Numbered from the stretch's first letter, positions 19,594 to 26,758 are shown. The stretch is 64,000 bases of DNA from Stieleria marina (GCA_007741555.1 CP036526.1:2976001-3040000); one strand, 5' to 3'. The notes: generated from the letters alone by a model not told the origin. Translations and numbers: made by a program.

Positions 19594-19749
19594 GTTTCGG
19601 TATCGGCCGAATCTTCTCAGTCAAGTTTTCCAGGTGGTCAGTTTCTGAAAGCCAGAGACGGACGACTTTCGGTCGCTGGTCTCACTTGGATAGCTTGGGT
19701 TCAAAAATGCAACTCTCAGTCGATATCGTTTTGTCAATCAAGCCGTAGC

Positions 19750-20439
19750 TTAGTTGGCACATCCACAAGCAGGAGCTTCGCAGCCACAGCTAGGTGCGGC
19801 GAAGCCACATCCACCTGCACAGCCAGCAGCTTCACAGCCACATGATGGTTCAGCGTATCCGCCGCATCCACCAGCACAGCCAGCTACTTCGCAACCGCAA
19901 GATGGCTCAGCTGCACATCCGCAACCGCCACGCTTGCCGAAGATCTTACCCAGAAGGCCACAGCGTTTTGCTGGAGCACATCCGCTGTCGCAACCGCAAG
20001 GAGCAGCTACTTCACAGCCACAGCTAGGAGCAGCCATGCCACATCCGTCTGCACATCCGCCGCACGAAGAAACTTCGCAACCGCAAGATGGCTCAGCAGC
20101 ACATCCACATCCACCACCACGCTTGCCGAACAATTTGCTCAACAAACCACATTTCTTAGGGGCACAGCCGCATCCGCTATCGCAGGTAGCAACTTCGCAA
20201 CCACAGCTAGGTGCTGCTCCACATCCGCCCAAACATCCAGCTGACTCGCAGCCACATGAAGGTTCGGTGAAACAACCACCTGCACAACCGGCAGCTTCAC
20301 AACCGCAAGATGGCTCTGCAGCACATCCTGAGTCACAACTGCTACCACACAACTTGCTGAAAAGGCCCGCTTGGGCATCAACATTGCTACAGACAACCAA
20401 AGCGACTGCCATCAAAGCAGGAACGAGTACACGACGCAT
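19750..20439 (-). CDS. Secreted cysteine-rich repeat protein
   Basis: The 229-residue protein has a signal peptide (VLVPALMAVALVVCSNVDAQA) followed by eight copies of a PSCGCE-centred unit with CAGGC/CDSGC spacers, so about a quarter of the mature residues are Cys. Three related basic amphipathic stretches interrupt the array: GLFSKLCG, CGLLSKLFGKRGGG and CGLLGKIFGKRGG. I recognise no named family, although comparable low-complexity Cys-rich exported proteins occur in planctomycetes. A disulfide-crosslinked wall or surface component or a metal binder is conceivable. GGAG lies about 9 bases before ATG 20439. A weak promoter candidate (TTGACG 19 bp from TACTAG, minus strand, 20458-20488) sits just upstream. 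Confidence 0.8.
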   Translation of the reverse strand: MRRVLVPALMAVALVVCSNVDAQAGLFSKLCGSSCDSGCAAEPSCGCEAAGCAGGCFTEPSCGCESAGCLGGCGAAPSCGCEVATCDSGCGCAPKKCGLLSKLFGKRGGGCGCAAEPSCGCEVSSCGGCADGCGMAAPSCGCEVAAPCGCDSGCAPAKRCGLLGKIFGKRGGCGCAAEPSCGCEVAGCAGGCGGYAEPSCGCEAAGCAGGCGFAAPSCGCEAPACGCAN

Positions 20440-21343
20440 CGTGGTATTCTCCAGGAACTAGTATTCGGAAGGTTCTTGCCAGCGTCAAAGTCTTTGCACT
20501 CCAAAAGGCTCTCGTCCCCTCGAAGCATTGCTTCGACCAGGCCTTGGGTCCGGGGATTAGCCGGGGGCCGATCGAAGTGCTGAACTTTGTCACCCACCAA
20601 GCAAAGTGCTCGGTGTTCAGGAATTGCTATCGTCGACGTTTGTCGTGTCTCGTTGCTTTTACCTTCCCTTTTCCAAAACACGCGTTCGTTTGCCTGTCAG
20701 TCGTGACAGCAGTACCGCGTGTTCCGATCAGTACGATTACGCCGCGCGCGGTTGTGACAATGTTGACTCCTTTTCCAGGTGTGCCATGACGTACCCCCGA
20801 ACGACGTTGGGTCGTAACGATGGCCGGGGTCGCCCGGGGGATTTGATCGTCGCCCTCGATGCGATTTCAAGTCGCGATCGCGCGACTGCATTTGCTTTGC
20901 CGCTCACTACTTCGTAATCCGGCAATGCCGTACCCGCCGCTTCAGCGTTTACGGGGCGTTCATTGAATGCCTGGTGTCCTGTTGCCGGGCGCTGTTGTCC
21001 TGTTGCTGGTGTCCTGTTGCAGGGGGACTGTTGCAGGGGGACTGTTCGTCGCTGAATCGTGGTGGAACCGTCAGCCGAACGGCGTCCGCGAAACATATGG
21101 CCGCGAAGCTCGCTATGGCCGGCCTCGATGATTGCTCCCGTCATGCCGCATGGTCCATCGAGCTAGTCCTGGTTTTCTGGCAGCGCTAGCATTAGCAGTT
21201 TGTTGCTCGCTAGCACTACAGCTAGTCAAACCAATGCCAGGCAATCCGAAATGTGGAAAAGACTTGGCCGAAAAAAATTGTCCCCGATACTGTTGGCTCT
21301 CCCGGGGATGACCACTGCCTACCTGCCCAGCGAAGCAACGACC
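20440..21343. other. Roughly 900-bp region without a convincing gene
   Basis: Near the left end is the probable promoter of the Cys-rich gene. At 20972-21048 a 14-bp period is visible: TGGTGTCCTGTTGC, TTGTCCTGTTGC, TGGTGTCCTGTTGC, AGGGGGACTGTTGC and AGGGGGACTGTTCG. Around 21155-21220 the hexamer GCTAGC/GCTAGT recurs. A minus-strand frame (20737-21144) exists, but I cannot support it as a gene. The stretch may hold the promoter and control sites of the recombinase. Confidence 0.4.
20972..21048 (+). repeat. Degenerate 14-bp direct repeats upstream of the recombinase
   Basis: Five head-to-tail copies share the core CTGTTGC: two TGGTGTCCTGTTGC (20972 and 21007), one shortened copy at 20995, and two AGGGGGACTGTTSS-type copies at 21021 and 21035. 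They lie 300 bp before the recombinase start. Confidence 0.7.
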
Positions 21344-22771
21344 ATGGCCACCAAATTCCGTTTGACGCGTTCTCAAGCCAATCCGGTTCACCTGTACCCT
21401 AACAAAGAACCGTACCGCCTCGCTGCAGGCCGATCTCATCCCAAAGACGCGGTCGAAGATCGTTTCGCCGACGCGATGGCCATGATCGCTCTGGACAAGC
21501 AGCAGCCCACTCCTGCCCTTTTTCTGAAGACCTTTGCTCGAGAAATCAAGATCCGCGGCTATGCCGCGCCCACGATCAGTAGCTACACCACTGCCGTTCG
21601 CTCGATTCTCCGCTGGTTTGGTCGTGCACCTCACTTGCTGTCCCGCGAACACGTCAAAAACTATCTGGAATACCTCTTCGACGGTGGGCGCAGCCCGTCG
21701 GACATCAGTGTCCAATTGGTCGCGATCCGCAATGCCTGGGACAAATTTTGCTTTCGCGATGTCACGCTTGGCCTCGCCACGCCCCGGCGACAACGAAAGA
21801 AGATTGTCGTGCTCAGTCGCGATGAAGTGCGCCGCATTCTGCAAGCCGCGCCTTCCCTGCGCGATACCCTTCTAATCGGCCTGATGTACGGATCGGGAAT
21901 GCGAGTCAGTGAATTGGCTCGCTTGCGTTGGCGAGACATCGATCTGGATCGCAATCAGATTTTTATCTCGCAAGGAAAAGGAAACGCAGACCGTCATGTC
22001 CAGTTACCACGCCAGTACCGCCAAATCCTGTGTCGGCTGGGTAGCCAGCAGCCTGGTAATCAGTATGTCTTTCCCACCCAGTCACGGTCGGATCACCGCG
22101 TCGATCGTCACTTGAGTCCGCGGACTGTCCAGCGAGTTGTTTGCAACGCATGTGATCTGGCAGGCATTAAGAAACGCGTCACGCCTCATTCCTTTCGCCA
22201 CGCCTTTGCGACTCATTCGTTCGAGGACGGTTGCGATATCCGTCGTATTCAAACGGTCCTGGGCCATGTTTGTATCGAAACGACCACTCTGTACATCGCT
22301 TCGGCAAAACAGCGGACGGATTTTCAAAGTCCGCTGGATCGCTTGGCCGACGCGTCCGGCGACAACCTGTCTGTGATGCCCCTTCGGTCGCCCATTCAAT
22401 CCTCCCGCCAATCTTCCCGTTGTTCACCCCATCAATCCGGCGTCGCAAATCCAAAGCAACCCGCCCCCAGGGTTGGTCGACTCCGGATTCATACCCGTCG
22501 CGACCCCACCGTATCCGATGCTCAGTACGCGCAATCGCGGCGCACCCAGGTCACGGTCGAAGTCACGGGGCACGGCCGCCGCGACTTTCTGCTCGGAGCA
22601 ACCGCAGAAATCCCTCGCAGCGGTTTTGCCACCATCACCCTACCCCCGAGCGAATCCTGGGCCGACACGATCGAAAAGTTGCCCGCGTCCATTCAGAAAC
22701 GAATGGGCCAAGTTAGCTTTTATCAATTGTTGCAAAAAGCGATCACCGCGAAGTTACTAGCCACCGATTAG
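21344..22771 (+). CDS. Tyrosine recombinase adjacent to the attC array (candidate divergent integron integrase)
   Basis: Starting at ATG 21344 (an upstream frame is open to 21200) gives 475 residues. An N-terminal SAM-like core-binding domain (about 60-140) is followed by a catalytic domain with the full set R187 (GSGMRVSEL), K212, H282-x-x-R285 (PHSFRHAFATH), H308 (VLGH) and Y317. The IntI-like elements EDGCDIRRIQTVLGH and the tail SPLDRL (329-334) are present. However, the roughly 20-residue insertion that marks integron integrases, between the VQLP strand and YVFP, is not visible. About 140 residues extend beyond SPLDRL (Ser/Arg/Pro-rich, then ITLPPSESWADTIEKL). It points the same way as the cassettes and ends 330 bp before the attI-like junction. 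It may be the array integrase or a XerC/IS-associated relative. Confidence 0.8.
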   Translation: MATKFRLTRSQANPVHLYPNKEPYRLAAGRSHPKDAVEDRFADAMAMIALDKQQPTPALFLKTFAREIKIRGYAAPTISSYTTAVRSILRWFGRAPHLLSREHVKNYLEYLFDGGRSPSDISVQLVAIRNAWDKFCFRDVTLGLATPRRQRKKIVVLSRDEVRRILQAAPSLRDTLLIGLMYGSGMRVSELARLRWRDIDLDRNQIFISQGKGNADRHVQLPRQYRQILCRLGSQQPGNQYVFPTQSRSDHRVDRHLSPRTVQRVVCNACDLAGIKKRVTPHSFRHAFATHSFEDGCDIRRIQTVLGHVCIETTTLYIASAKQRTDFQSPLDRLADASGDNLSVMPLRSPIQSSRQSSRCSPHQSGVANPKQPAPRVGRLRIHTRRDPTVSDAQYAQSRRTQVTVEVTGHGRRDFLLGATAEIPRSGFATITLPPSESWADTIEKLPASIQKRMGQVSFYQLLQKAITAKLLATD

Positions 22772-23100
22772 CGCGGGGGCATGACACCAAAGCCGCCGGC
22801 GGCCTGACGGGGCAAGTTCCAATCCACATCATTGCCAAACAGGCATTTGATTCGGAGTGACTCTTCCCGTTAGTTCGGTTGTCCAGCGCAGCAGTACCGA
22901 TTCAGGGCCCCGTTCTCGGTGGCTTCTCTAATTCACTGCGCCTCAGCAGCAGCAAAGCCCTTTCAGTGCTCGCACCTACGTCCAACGCATGCATGCCAGT
23001 CATCGCAAAAGCTTGAAAAGCAACTCATCAGCCGCTAAAACAAGTAGCAAATGCGACAGCTATTACCACTAATCTGGCGGGGTTGTCGCATAAAAACATG
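22772..23100. other. Intergenic stretch between recombinase and first cassette (attI-containing)
   Basis: No gene is seen except the short in-frame lead-in to cassette 1 from ATG 23051. A perfect palindrome GCCGCCGGCGGC (about 22793-22804) follows the recombinase stop without a U-tract. The right end holds the cassette promoter candidate and attI-like site annotated separately. Confidence 0.5.
23013..23041 (+). promoter_or_regulatory. Candidate cassette-array promoter (Pc-like)
   Basis: TTGAAA (23013-23018), a 17-bp spacer and TAAAAC (23036-23041) resemble a sigma-70 promoter firing rightwards into cassette 1. The predicted transcript start near 23048 is only about 3 bases before ATG 23051, which is in frame with the first cassette ORF. 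No experimental support is available. Confidence 0.45.
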
Positions 23101-23107
23101 TTGTGCG
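23051..23107 (+). other. attI-like primary integration site
   Basis: The first cassette joins its flank exactly at G23100 / TT23101. The sequence before it, GTCGCATAAAAACATG then TTGTGC, resembles the crossover region of attI1 as I remember it (GTCGCCCTAAAACAAAG then TTAGGC). Unlike the attC sites, it has no matching left half further upstream. The cassette at 27505 has the same left end but is preceded by an attC, so the junction here is defined to the base. Confidence 0.65.
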
Positions 23108-23122
23108 GACTCATCAAATCCA

Positions 23123-23446
23123 GTGGTTGACCAACTTCGCATATCGCATGAGGACTACCTTGACCTCGTTCGGGAGATCCACAAACTCCCGCGCCAACGT
23201 GAAACCATCTGTCTCGACTGCAAAACGACGTTCTCGTATTTGACACTCGACACATACGTCAAGTGCCCGCACTGTGGTCGCCAAACGAAGACTCGGTCGT
23301 TCGGTGGCTACAACGAACCGCAAGACGTGATTGAAGCCGTGCTGGCATGGCTCGGTGACGGCCCTGCGTTTGACGAACTGATGCGACGCCGAAACGAGTT
23401 CTTTGATCGGGAACTGCTCGATGAATCGCTGGACGATGACGACTGA
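23123..23446 (+). CDS. Cassette 1: zinc-ribbon protein (copy A)
   Basis: Cassette 1 spans 23101-23585. GTG 23123 gives 107 residues with a zinc ribbon: C30-x2-C33 (ICLDCKTTF) and C48-x2-C51 (VKCPHCGRQ). An acidic C terminus (LLDESLDDDD) follows. The frame is also open back through the attI region to ATG 23051, which could give a fused 131-residue product. The function is unknown. The sequence appears identical to cassette 9 over all 485 bp, including the attC. Confidence 0.75.
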   Translation: MVDQLRISHEDYLDLVREIHKLPRQRETICLDCKTTFSYLTLDTYVKCPHCGRQTKTRSFGGYNEPQDVIEAVLAWLGDGPAFDELMRRRNEFFDRELLDESLDDDD

Positions 23447-23455
23447 TTGTCCGCC

Positions 23456-23591
23456 GCACAACATGGTTTTTACGCTAGGCCTACGGCACACCGCTGTCGT
23501 TTGTTCAGGGCGCCATCCGGTGGTAGAATCTACTCTTGTTGAAACTTGACTGGCATCGCAACGGCGGTGTCGTAAAAACCTTCCGTTGTGC
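23456..23591 (+). repeat. attC1
   Basis: Left box GCACAAC, right box GTTGTGC, length 136. The crossover lies after G23585. Its central part (ACGGCACACCGCTGTCGTTTG...) differs from the majority type but is identical to attC9. Confidence 0.9.
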
Positions 23592-23696
23592 GGCCCGAGA
23601 TCACCTCGATTGTTGGCTTGTTTTTTTGGTTTTGGTTTGCTTGCTTTCTTGTTTGCTTTCTAACTCCTTCAGAATCACAACTTTTCCAGAGGATGT

Positions 23697-23722
23697 AAAA
23701 TAAAGCCCGGTCAGAGCCGGGC
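23697..23722 (-). terminator. Minus-strand intrinsic terminator in cassette 2
   Basis: Read on the minus strand, GCCCGG-CTCTGA-CCGGGC (23722-23705) is followed by TTTATTTTA. On the plus strand no U-tract follows, so direction is clear. Confidence 0.65.
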
Positions 23723-23750
23723 ATCAAACAGGTGCAATAGAGTGGTGTAC

Positions 23751-23897
23751 CTGAGCTGCGATTTCATTGCCGCCAGCTTGCCCTAGCGTCCCCTGAGCTG
23801 CCACGTCCCTCCGCTCAAGCCGCTACGGGCCGGTGTCAGCTCAGGCACCGACGCTTGCGGGAATGGGCTGACGCGGCGGCAGCTTCGCCAGCTCCAG
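23751..23897 (-). ncRNA. Candidate structured RNA in cassette 2
   Basis: Nested complementary segments fold into one long imperfect hairpin: CTGAGCTG (23751-23758) with CAGCTCCAG (23889-23897); TGCCGCC (23768-23774) with GGCGGCA (23875-23881); AGCGTC (23785-23790) with GACGCT (23850-23855); and CCTGAGCTG (23792-23800) with CAGCTCAGG (23837-23845) plus CAC/GTG. The minus strand is favoured because a terminator with a U-tract lies about 30 nt downstream on that strand. No known RNA family is recognised. Confidence 0.5.
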
Positions 23898-23913
23898 TGT
23901 TTTGCCTAGATTA

Positions 23914-24053
23914 GCACAACATGGTTTTAACGCTGAGGCCTCCCGGCACGCCTCCTAACGAGCTTTGTTCATTGCCCCTCTGGATACGCTCTTTCTCTGC
24001 TAGACTCTGTTACGCTTCGCTCTGGACGGCGTCGTTAAAACCTTCCGTTAGGC
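23914..24053 (+). repeat. attC2
   Basis: Left box GCACAAC, right box GTTAGGC, 140 bp. The arms are GGTTTTAACG/CGTTAAAACC, a compensated change from the usual GGTTTTTACG/CGTAAAAACC that keeps pairing and so argues for selection on folding. Confidence 0.88.
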
Positions 24054-24387
24054 GATGCTGGCGTTAGTTGCTGGCCGGTGTCACGGTAGTACCGCGGGGA
24101 TTGAACCACAGAGACACGGAGGGTCACAGAGTATATGCTCGCGTCCCACAACGACTCTGTGTTTCTCTGTGCCTCTGTGGTTCAATCATTACGCTGGATG
24201 ATCGGTCCCCGCCGCATTCGTCGCGATGGATGCAATGTCGTGGTCTCAACGCAACGCCTAACATGGTTTTTACGCTAGGCCTTCGGCACACCTTCGCTTG
24301 TTTGGCAACGGGAGCAGGCATTGGTACACTTTTTCGTGATTCAAACATCGCTCGCTTCGTTCAGGGCGGTGTCGTAAAAACCTCCCG
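24048..24387 (+). other. Cassette 3: no credible ORF; carries a palindromic repeat
   Basis: This 340-bp cassette has only a long inverted repeat (24100-24186) and its attC. No start codon near the left junction opens a meaningful frame. Confidence 0.6.
24100..24186. repeat. Palindromic interspersed repeat (MITE/REP-like)
   Basis: Two 32-nt arms (24100-24131 and 24155-24186) are complementary at about 27 positions, starting ATTGAACCACAGAG, around a 23-nt loop. The ACCACAGAG...CACAGAG motif is known to me as a dispersed repeat in many bacterial genomes, including planctomycetes. No transposase is linked. Confidence 0.8.
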
Positions 24388-24393
24388 TTAGCG
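24256..24393 (+). repeat. attC3
   Basis: Left box GCCTAAC, right box GTTAGCG, 138 bp, majority type (CTTCGGCACACCTTCGCTTG). The right spacer has CCTCCC instead of CCTTCC. Confidence 0.9.
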
Positions 24394-24405
24394 GACATAG
24401 AACAA

Positions 24406-24894
24406 ATGGAGTTCGACGCTTTTCGCCAGTTCGTCGAATCCAACATCGACTGGTTTCGCGGGCGGCTTCCTGAAACGGAGTCCACACTGGCGCGATACGA
24501 GGCTGACCTTGGATGCAGGCTTCCAGCCTCAATCAAGTGGCTGCTCTCGACCCACGGCTATTGGCATGCAACCGGCATTCCAAATCTCAATGAATCGGTG
24601 GCGCTGACCTTGGAGTTGCGGCAATCAATCACGCTGCCTAACCACTTCGTTATTCTCGCTGATCACAGCGACGGCGGCGTAGTCGTGCTCGATTCATCAT
24701 CGCCAACGCTGGATGGCGAATTCACGATCCATGACGTCGATGCCACGGCACTGCACGGACTCGATTCACAACCACTCGCACCTGATATCTTCTACAATTC
24801 GTTCGGTCGCTATGCTGAATCCGTGTTGGAATCCCAGCGGTCAATAATTGCCCCGCCTGATGTTACGTATGATCCACTCGCGTTTGGCGATTGA
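24406..24894 (+). CDS. Cassette 4: SMI1/KNR4 (SUKH)-like protein
   Basis: Cassette 4 spans 24388-25048. ATG 24406 lies 18 bases from the junction and gives 162 residues. The N-terminal half reads VESNIDWFRGRLPETE, ARYEADLGCRLPASIKWLLSTHGYW, which has the SMI1/KNR4 pattern (amphipathic helix, then LPxSxxxLLxxxG). ILADHSDGGVVVLDSSS and IFYNSFGRYAESVLE follow as in that fold. Bacterial SUKH proteins often act as immunity proteins to polymorphic toxins, but no toxin gene is present in this cassette or nearby. The identification rests on pattern only. Confidence 0.7.
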   Translation: MEFDAFRQFVESNIDWFRGRLPETESTLARYEADLGCRLPASIKWLLSTHGYWHATGIPNLNESVALTLELRQSITLPNHFVILADHSDGGVVVLDSSSPTLDGEFTIHDVDATALHGLDSQPLAPDIFYNSFGRYAESVLESQRSIIAPPDVTYDPLAFGD

Positions 24895-24917
24895 CACGTT
24901 TTCGCCGATTCCATGTC

Positions 24918-25054
24918 CGCTAACATGGTTTTTACGCTAGGCCTTCGGCACACCTTCGCTTGTTTGGCAACGGGCGCTGGCATTGGTACAATTTCTCGTG
25001 ATTCAAACTCCACCGCTTCGATTGGGGCGGTGTCGTAAAAACCTTCCGTTATGC
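24918..25054 (+). repeat. attC4
   Basis: Left box CGCTAAC, right box GTTATGC, 137 bp, majority type. The cassette ends ATGTCCGCTAAC and begins GTTAGCGGACAT, 12 complementary bases. Confidence 0.93.
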
Positions 25055-25067
25055 GGCCTAAGCTCGA

Positions 25068-25427
25068 TTGAACTCCGACCCATACCGTAGTCCAGCGTCC
25101 ACGCCGGACGACTCTGTCGCCGCGCCCACTTCCAAACGTGGCTCACGCCTCATCCGATTCACGCTCTACGGACACTTGCTAGCGGTTGCCCTGACCGCAA
25201 TCGCTGTAGCGCACGACTCAGCCGCGTGGCTGTGGTCCGATCGGTGGGAACCGATCCTCGAACTCCTGCTCTTGGTCGGCCTCCTCGCGTTTCTCGTCTG
25301 CCCTGCCGTGCTGCTTTTCGCTGTGTTGCGATCGTCGCTTTCGCCCGTCCGGCGAGTTCTCGTGCTATGCCTTGATGGCGGGATCGCGTTCGCGCACTAT
25401 ATTGCCATTCTGCCCACAGTGCAGTAG
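25068..25427 (+). CDS. Cassette 5: small membrane protein with (N/D)PYxSP N terminus
   Basis: Cassette 5 spans 25049-25567. TTG 25068, 19 bases from the junction, begins MNSDPYRSPAS, a motif shared with many planctomycete membrane proteins and with the products of cassettes 12 and 15. The 119 residues have three hydrophobic helices (LYGHLLAVALTAIAVAH, ILELLLLVGLLAFLVCPAVLL, VLVLCLDGGIAFAHYIA). The function is unknown. No clear Shine-Dalgarno precedes the start. Confidence 0.7.
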   Translation: MNSDPYRSPASTPDDSVAAPTSKRGSRLIRFTLYGHLLAVALTAIAVAHDSAAWLWSDRWEPILELLLLVGLLAFLVCPAVLLFAVLRSSLSPVRRVLVLCLDGGIAFAHYIAILPTVQ

Positions 25428-25436
25428 TTGACGGCC

Positions 25437-25573
25437 GCATAACATGGTTTTTACGCTAGGCCTCCGGCACACCTTCCGCGTTTGGCCACGCGGGCTGGCC
25501 TTGGTACAATCTTCCGTCGTTCAGACATCGTTCGCTTCGTTCAGGGCGGTGTCGTAAAAACCTTCCGTTGTGG
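25437..25573 (+). repeat. attC5
   Basis: Left box GCATAAC, right box GTTGTGG, 137 bp, majority type. Cassette ends pair as GTTATGCGGCC with GGCCGCATAAC. Confidence 0.93.
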
Positions 25574-25587
25574 GACGCTAGCCGAAA

Positions 25588-25872
25588 TTGCCTGACACGT
25601 TTGAACTCCTCGAAGCTGTTCACGACCACGAAACGTTCGTTGCATTCGTGATGGCGCTCGCCGCTGAACGTGAGGCTGCTGCCAGAATTGAGGCAGGCAA
25701 TCCTGAACGCCACATGCTCGACGGCGCGCACGGTTGGGCCAATGGTGACATCCCGGCGTTCCTTGAGGCGGCGTGTGAATTCTTCGCGTCGGTGCCGGAC
25801 GGTGAATCTGTCCCCGATCCAAGCTGGAAGGTGTTCGCGGAAATCCTTTGGTGCGGTAAAATCATCGAATGA
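25588..25872 (+). CDS. Cassette 6: DUF7660-like small acidic protein
   Basis: Cassette 6 spans 25568-26062. TTG 25588, 20 bases from the junction, gives 94 residues: an N-terminal EAVHDHETFVAFVMALAAERE, then HGWANGDIPAFLEAACEFF and WKVFAEILWCGKIIE. This resembles proteins labelled DUF7660 (W-N-xx-FLEAA and FAExLxxGKIYE patterns). The function is unknown; the assignment is from memory of the pattern. Confidence 0.65.
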   Translation: MPDTFELLEAVHDHETFVAFVMALAAEREAAARIEAGNPERHMLDGAHGWANGDIPAFLEAACEFFASVPDGESVPDPSWKVFAEILWCGKIIE

Positions 25873-25929
25873 TGCGCGGACGCCTTGCGTATCTTCTCAA
25901 ATGGACACATTTCTGGTCGTTCCCGCGTC

Positions 25930-26068
25930 CCACAACATGGTTTTTACGCTGAGGCCCTTCGGGCACACCTTCGCTCTTTGGCAACGATCGCTGGCTTTGG
26001 TACAATTCTCGTAGTTCAGGCATCGTTCGCTTCGTTCAGGGCGGTGTCGTAAAAACCTTCCGTTAGGC
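25930..26068 (+). repeat. attC6
   Basis: Left box CCACAAC, right box GTTAGGC, 139 bp, majority type with GCTGAGGCCC at the inner left. Cassette ends pair as GTTGTGGGACGC with GCGTCCCACAAC. Confidence 0.93.
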
Positions 26069-26080
26069 GTCGCAGGTCAA

Positions 26081-26758
26081 ATGTTGCCGCAACCTCAATC
26101 TGACCTTTGGACCGCGTACCTCAAAACGGAAACTCTCTACCTTCGCTCTGAGCGAAATGCAGCGCTCGAATGCTTTCTCGGCTCGTTCGCGACACTTCCC
26201 CAGCAAATCCAACACGAATGGGCACTTCAGTTCGTAACCGAACCCGACCTGCAAGACGTTACCATTCGCATGCCGCTCTTTCGCCGTGTGCTTCTCCCTC
26301 AGTTGCGATCTGCGGTGGACGACCGCATCCCACGTTGTGCGCACTGGCTTTCCCGACATGCCCATCTAATCTACAAATGTCACGACGCTATCCCTGACCT
26401 GCCTGATACCTACACGGAACATGGTTTGCTTCTCACAGCGATTGACCACGAACCCAACGATGACATAGCCCGTCACCGACTCGTTGAACTAATCTCATCC
26501 CACATGGATTACACGCTGCACGAATTGCCATCGGGCGTGCTGTACGGTCACGACGGCGCAACGATCCCGCAATGCGAAGAAATGCTCGCCGCTTTGGATG
26601 ATTTCGTCGGTCACGTCAATCGACTTGGTCTGACAGACGATTATGCGGACCTCATTTCTGACTGCCGATCTCACTACAGATCCTACGCGATCTACTTGGC
26701 TGACCCTCGCGGTGCGTCCTCCTACGCCGAGTTTCTCTCGCAGTTCAGCGACGCCTAA
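26081..26758 (+). CDS. Cassette 7: hypothetical protein
   Basis: Cassette 7 spans 26063-26955. ATG 26081, 18 bases from the junction with AGG at -7, gives 225 residues, one of the larger products of the array. It is soluble and mostly helical, with PQQIQHEWALQFV, RIPRCAHWLSRHAHLIYK and CEEMLAALDDFVGHVNRLG. No signal peptide or known motif is seen. Its TAA stop (26756-26758) lies inside the attC left box GCCTAAC, so the attC supplies the stop codon. I do not recognise a family. Confidence 0.72.
   Translation: MLPQPQSDLWTAYLKTETLYLRSERNAALECFLGSFATLPQQIQHEWALQFVTEPDLQDVTIRMPLFRRVLLPQLRSAVDDRIPRCAHWLSRHAHLIYKCHDAIPDLPDTYTEHGLLLTAIDHEPNDDIARHRLVELISSHMDYTLHELPSGVLYGHDGATIPQCEEMLAALDDFVGHVNRLGLTDDYADLISDCRSHYRSYAIYLADPRGASSYAEFLSQFSDA

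Larger units (their letters stand above)
23586..24047 (+). other. Cassette 2: no credible ORF; candidate structured-RNA cassette
   Basis: This 462-bp cassette has no plus-strand ORF with a plausible start near the left junction. It contains a T-rich tract (23606-23668), a 6-bp hairpin that is a terminator only on the minus strand, and a 147-nt region of nested inverted repeats. Together these suggest a minus-strand non-coding transcript. Confidence 0.6.

Noticed and set aside
20737-21144. A 135-codon minus-strand frame upstream of the recombinase.
   Set aside because: Low-complexity stretches arise from the 14-bp DNA repeats, there is no ribosome binding site, and no domain is recognisable.
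21165-21185. CTGGTTTTCTGGCAG as a LexA (SOS) box in front of the recombinase.
   Set aside because: The spacing is CTG-N9-CAG and the centre is not AT-alternating, so it does not match the usual LexA operator.
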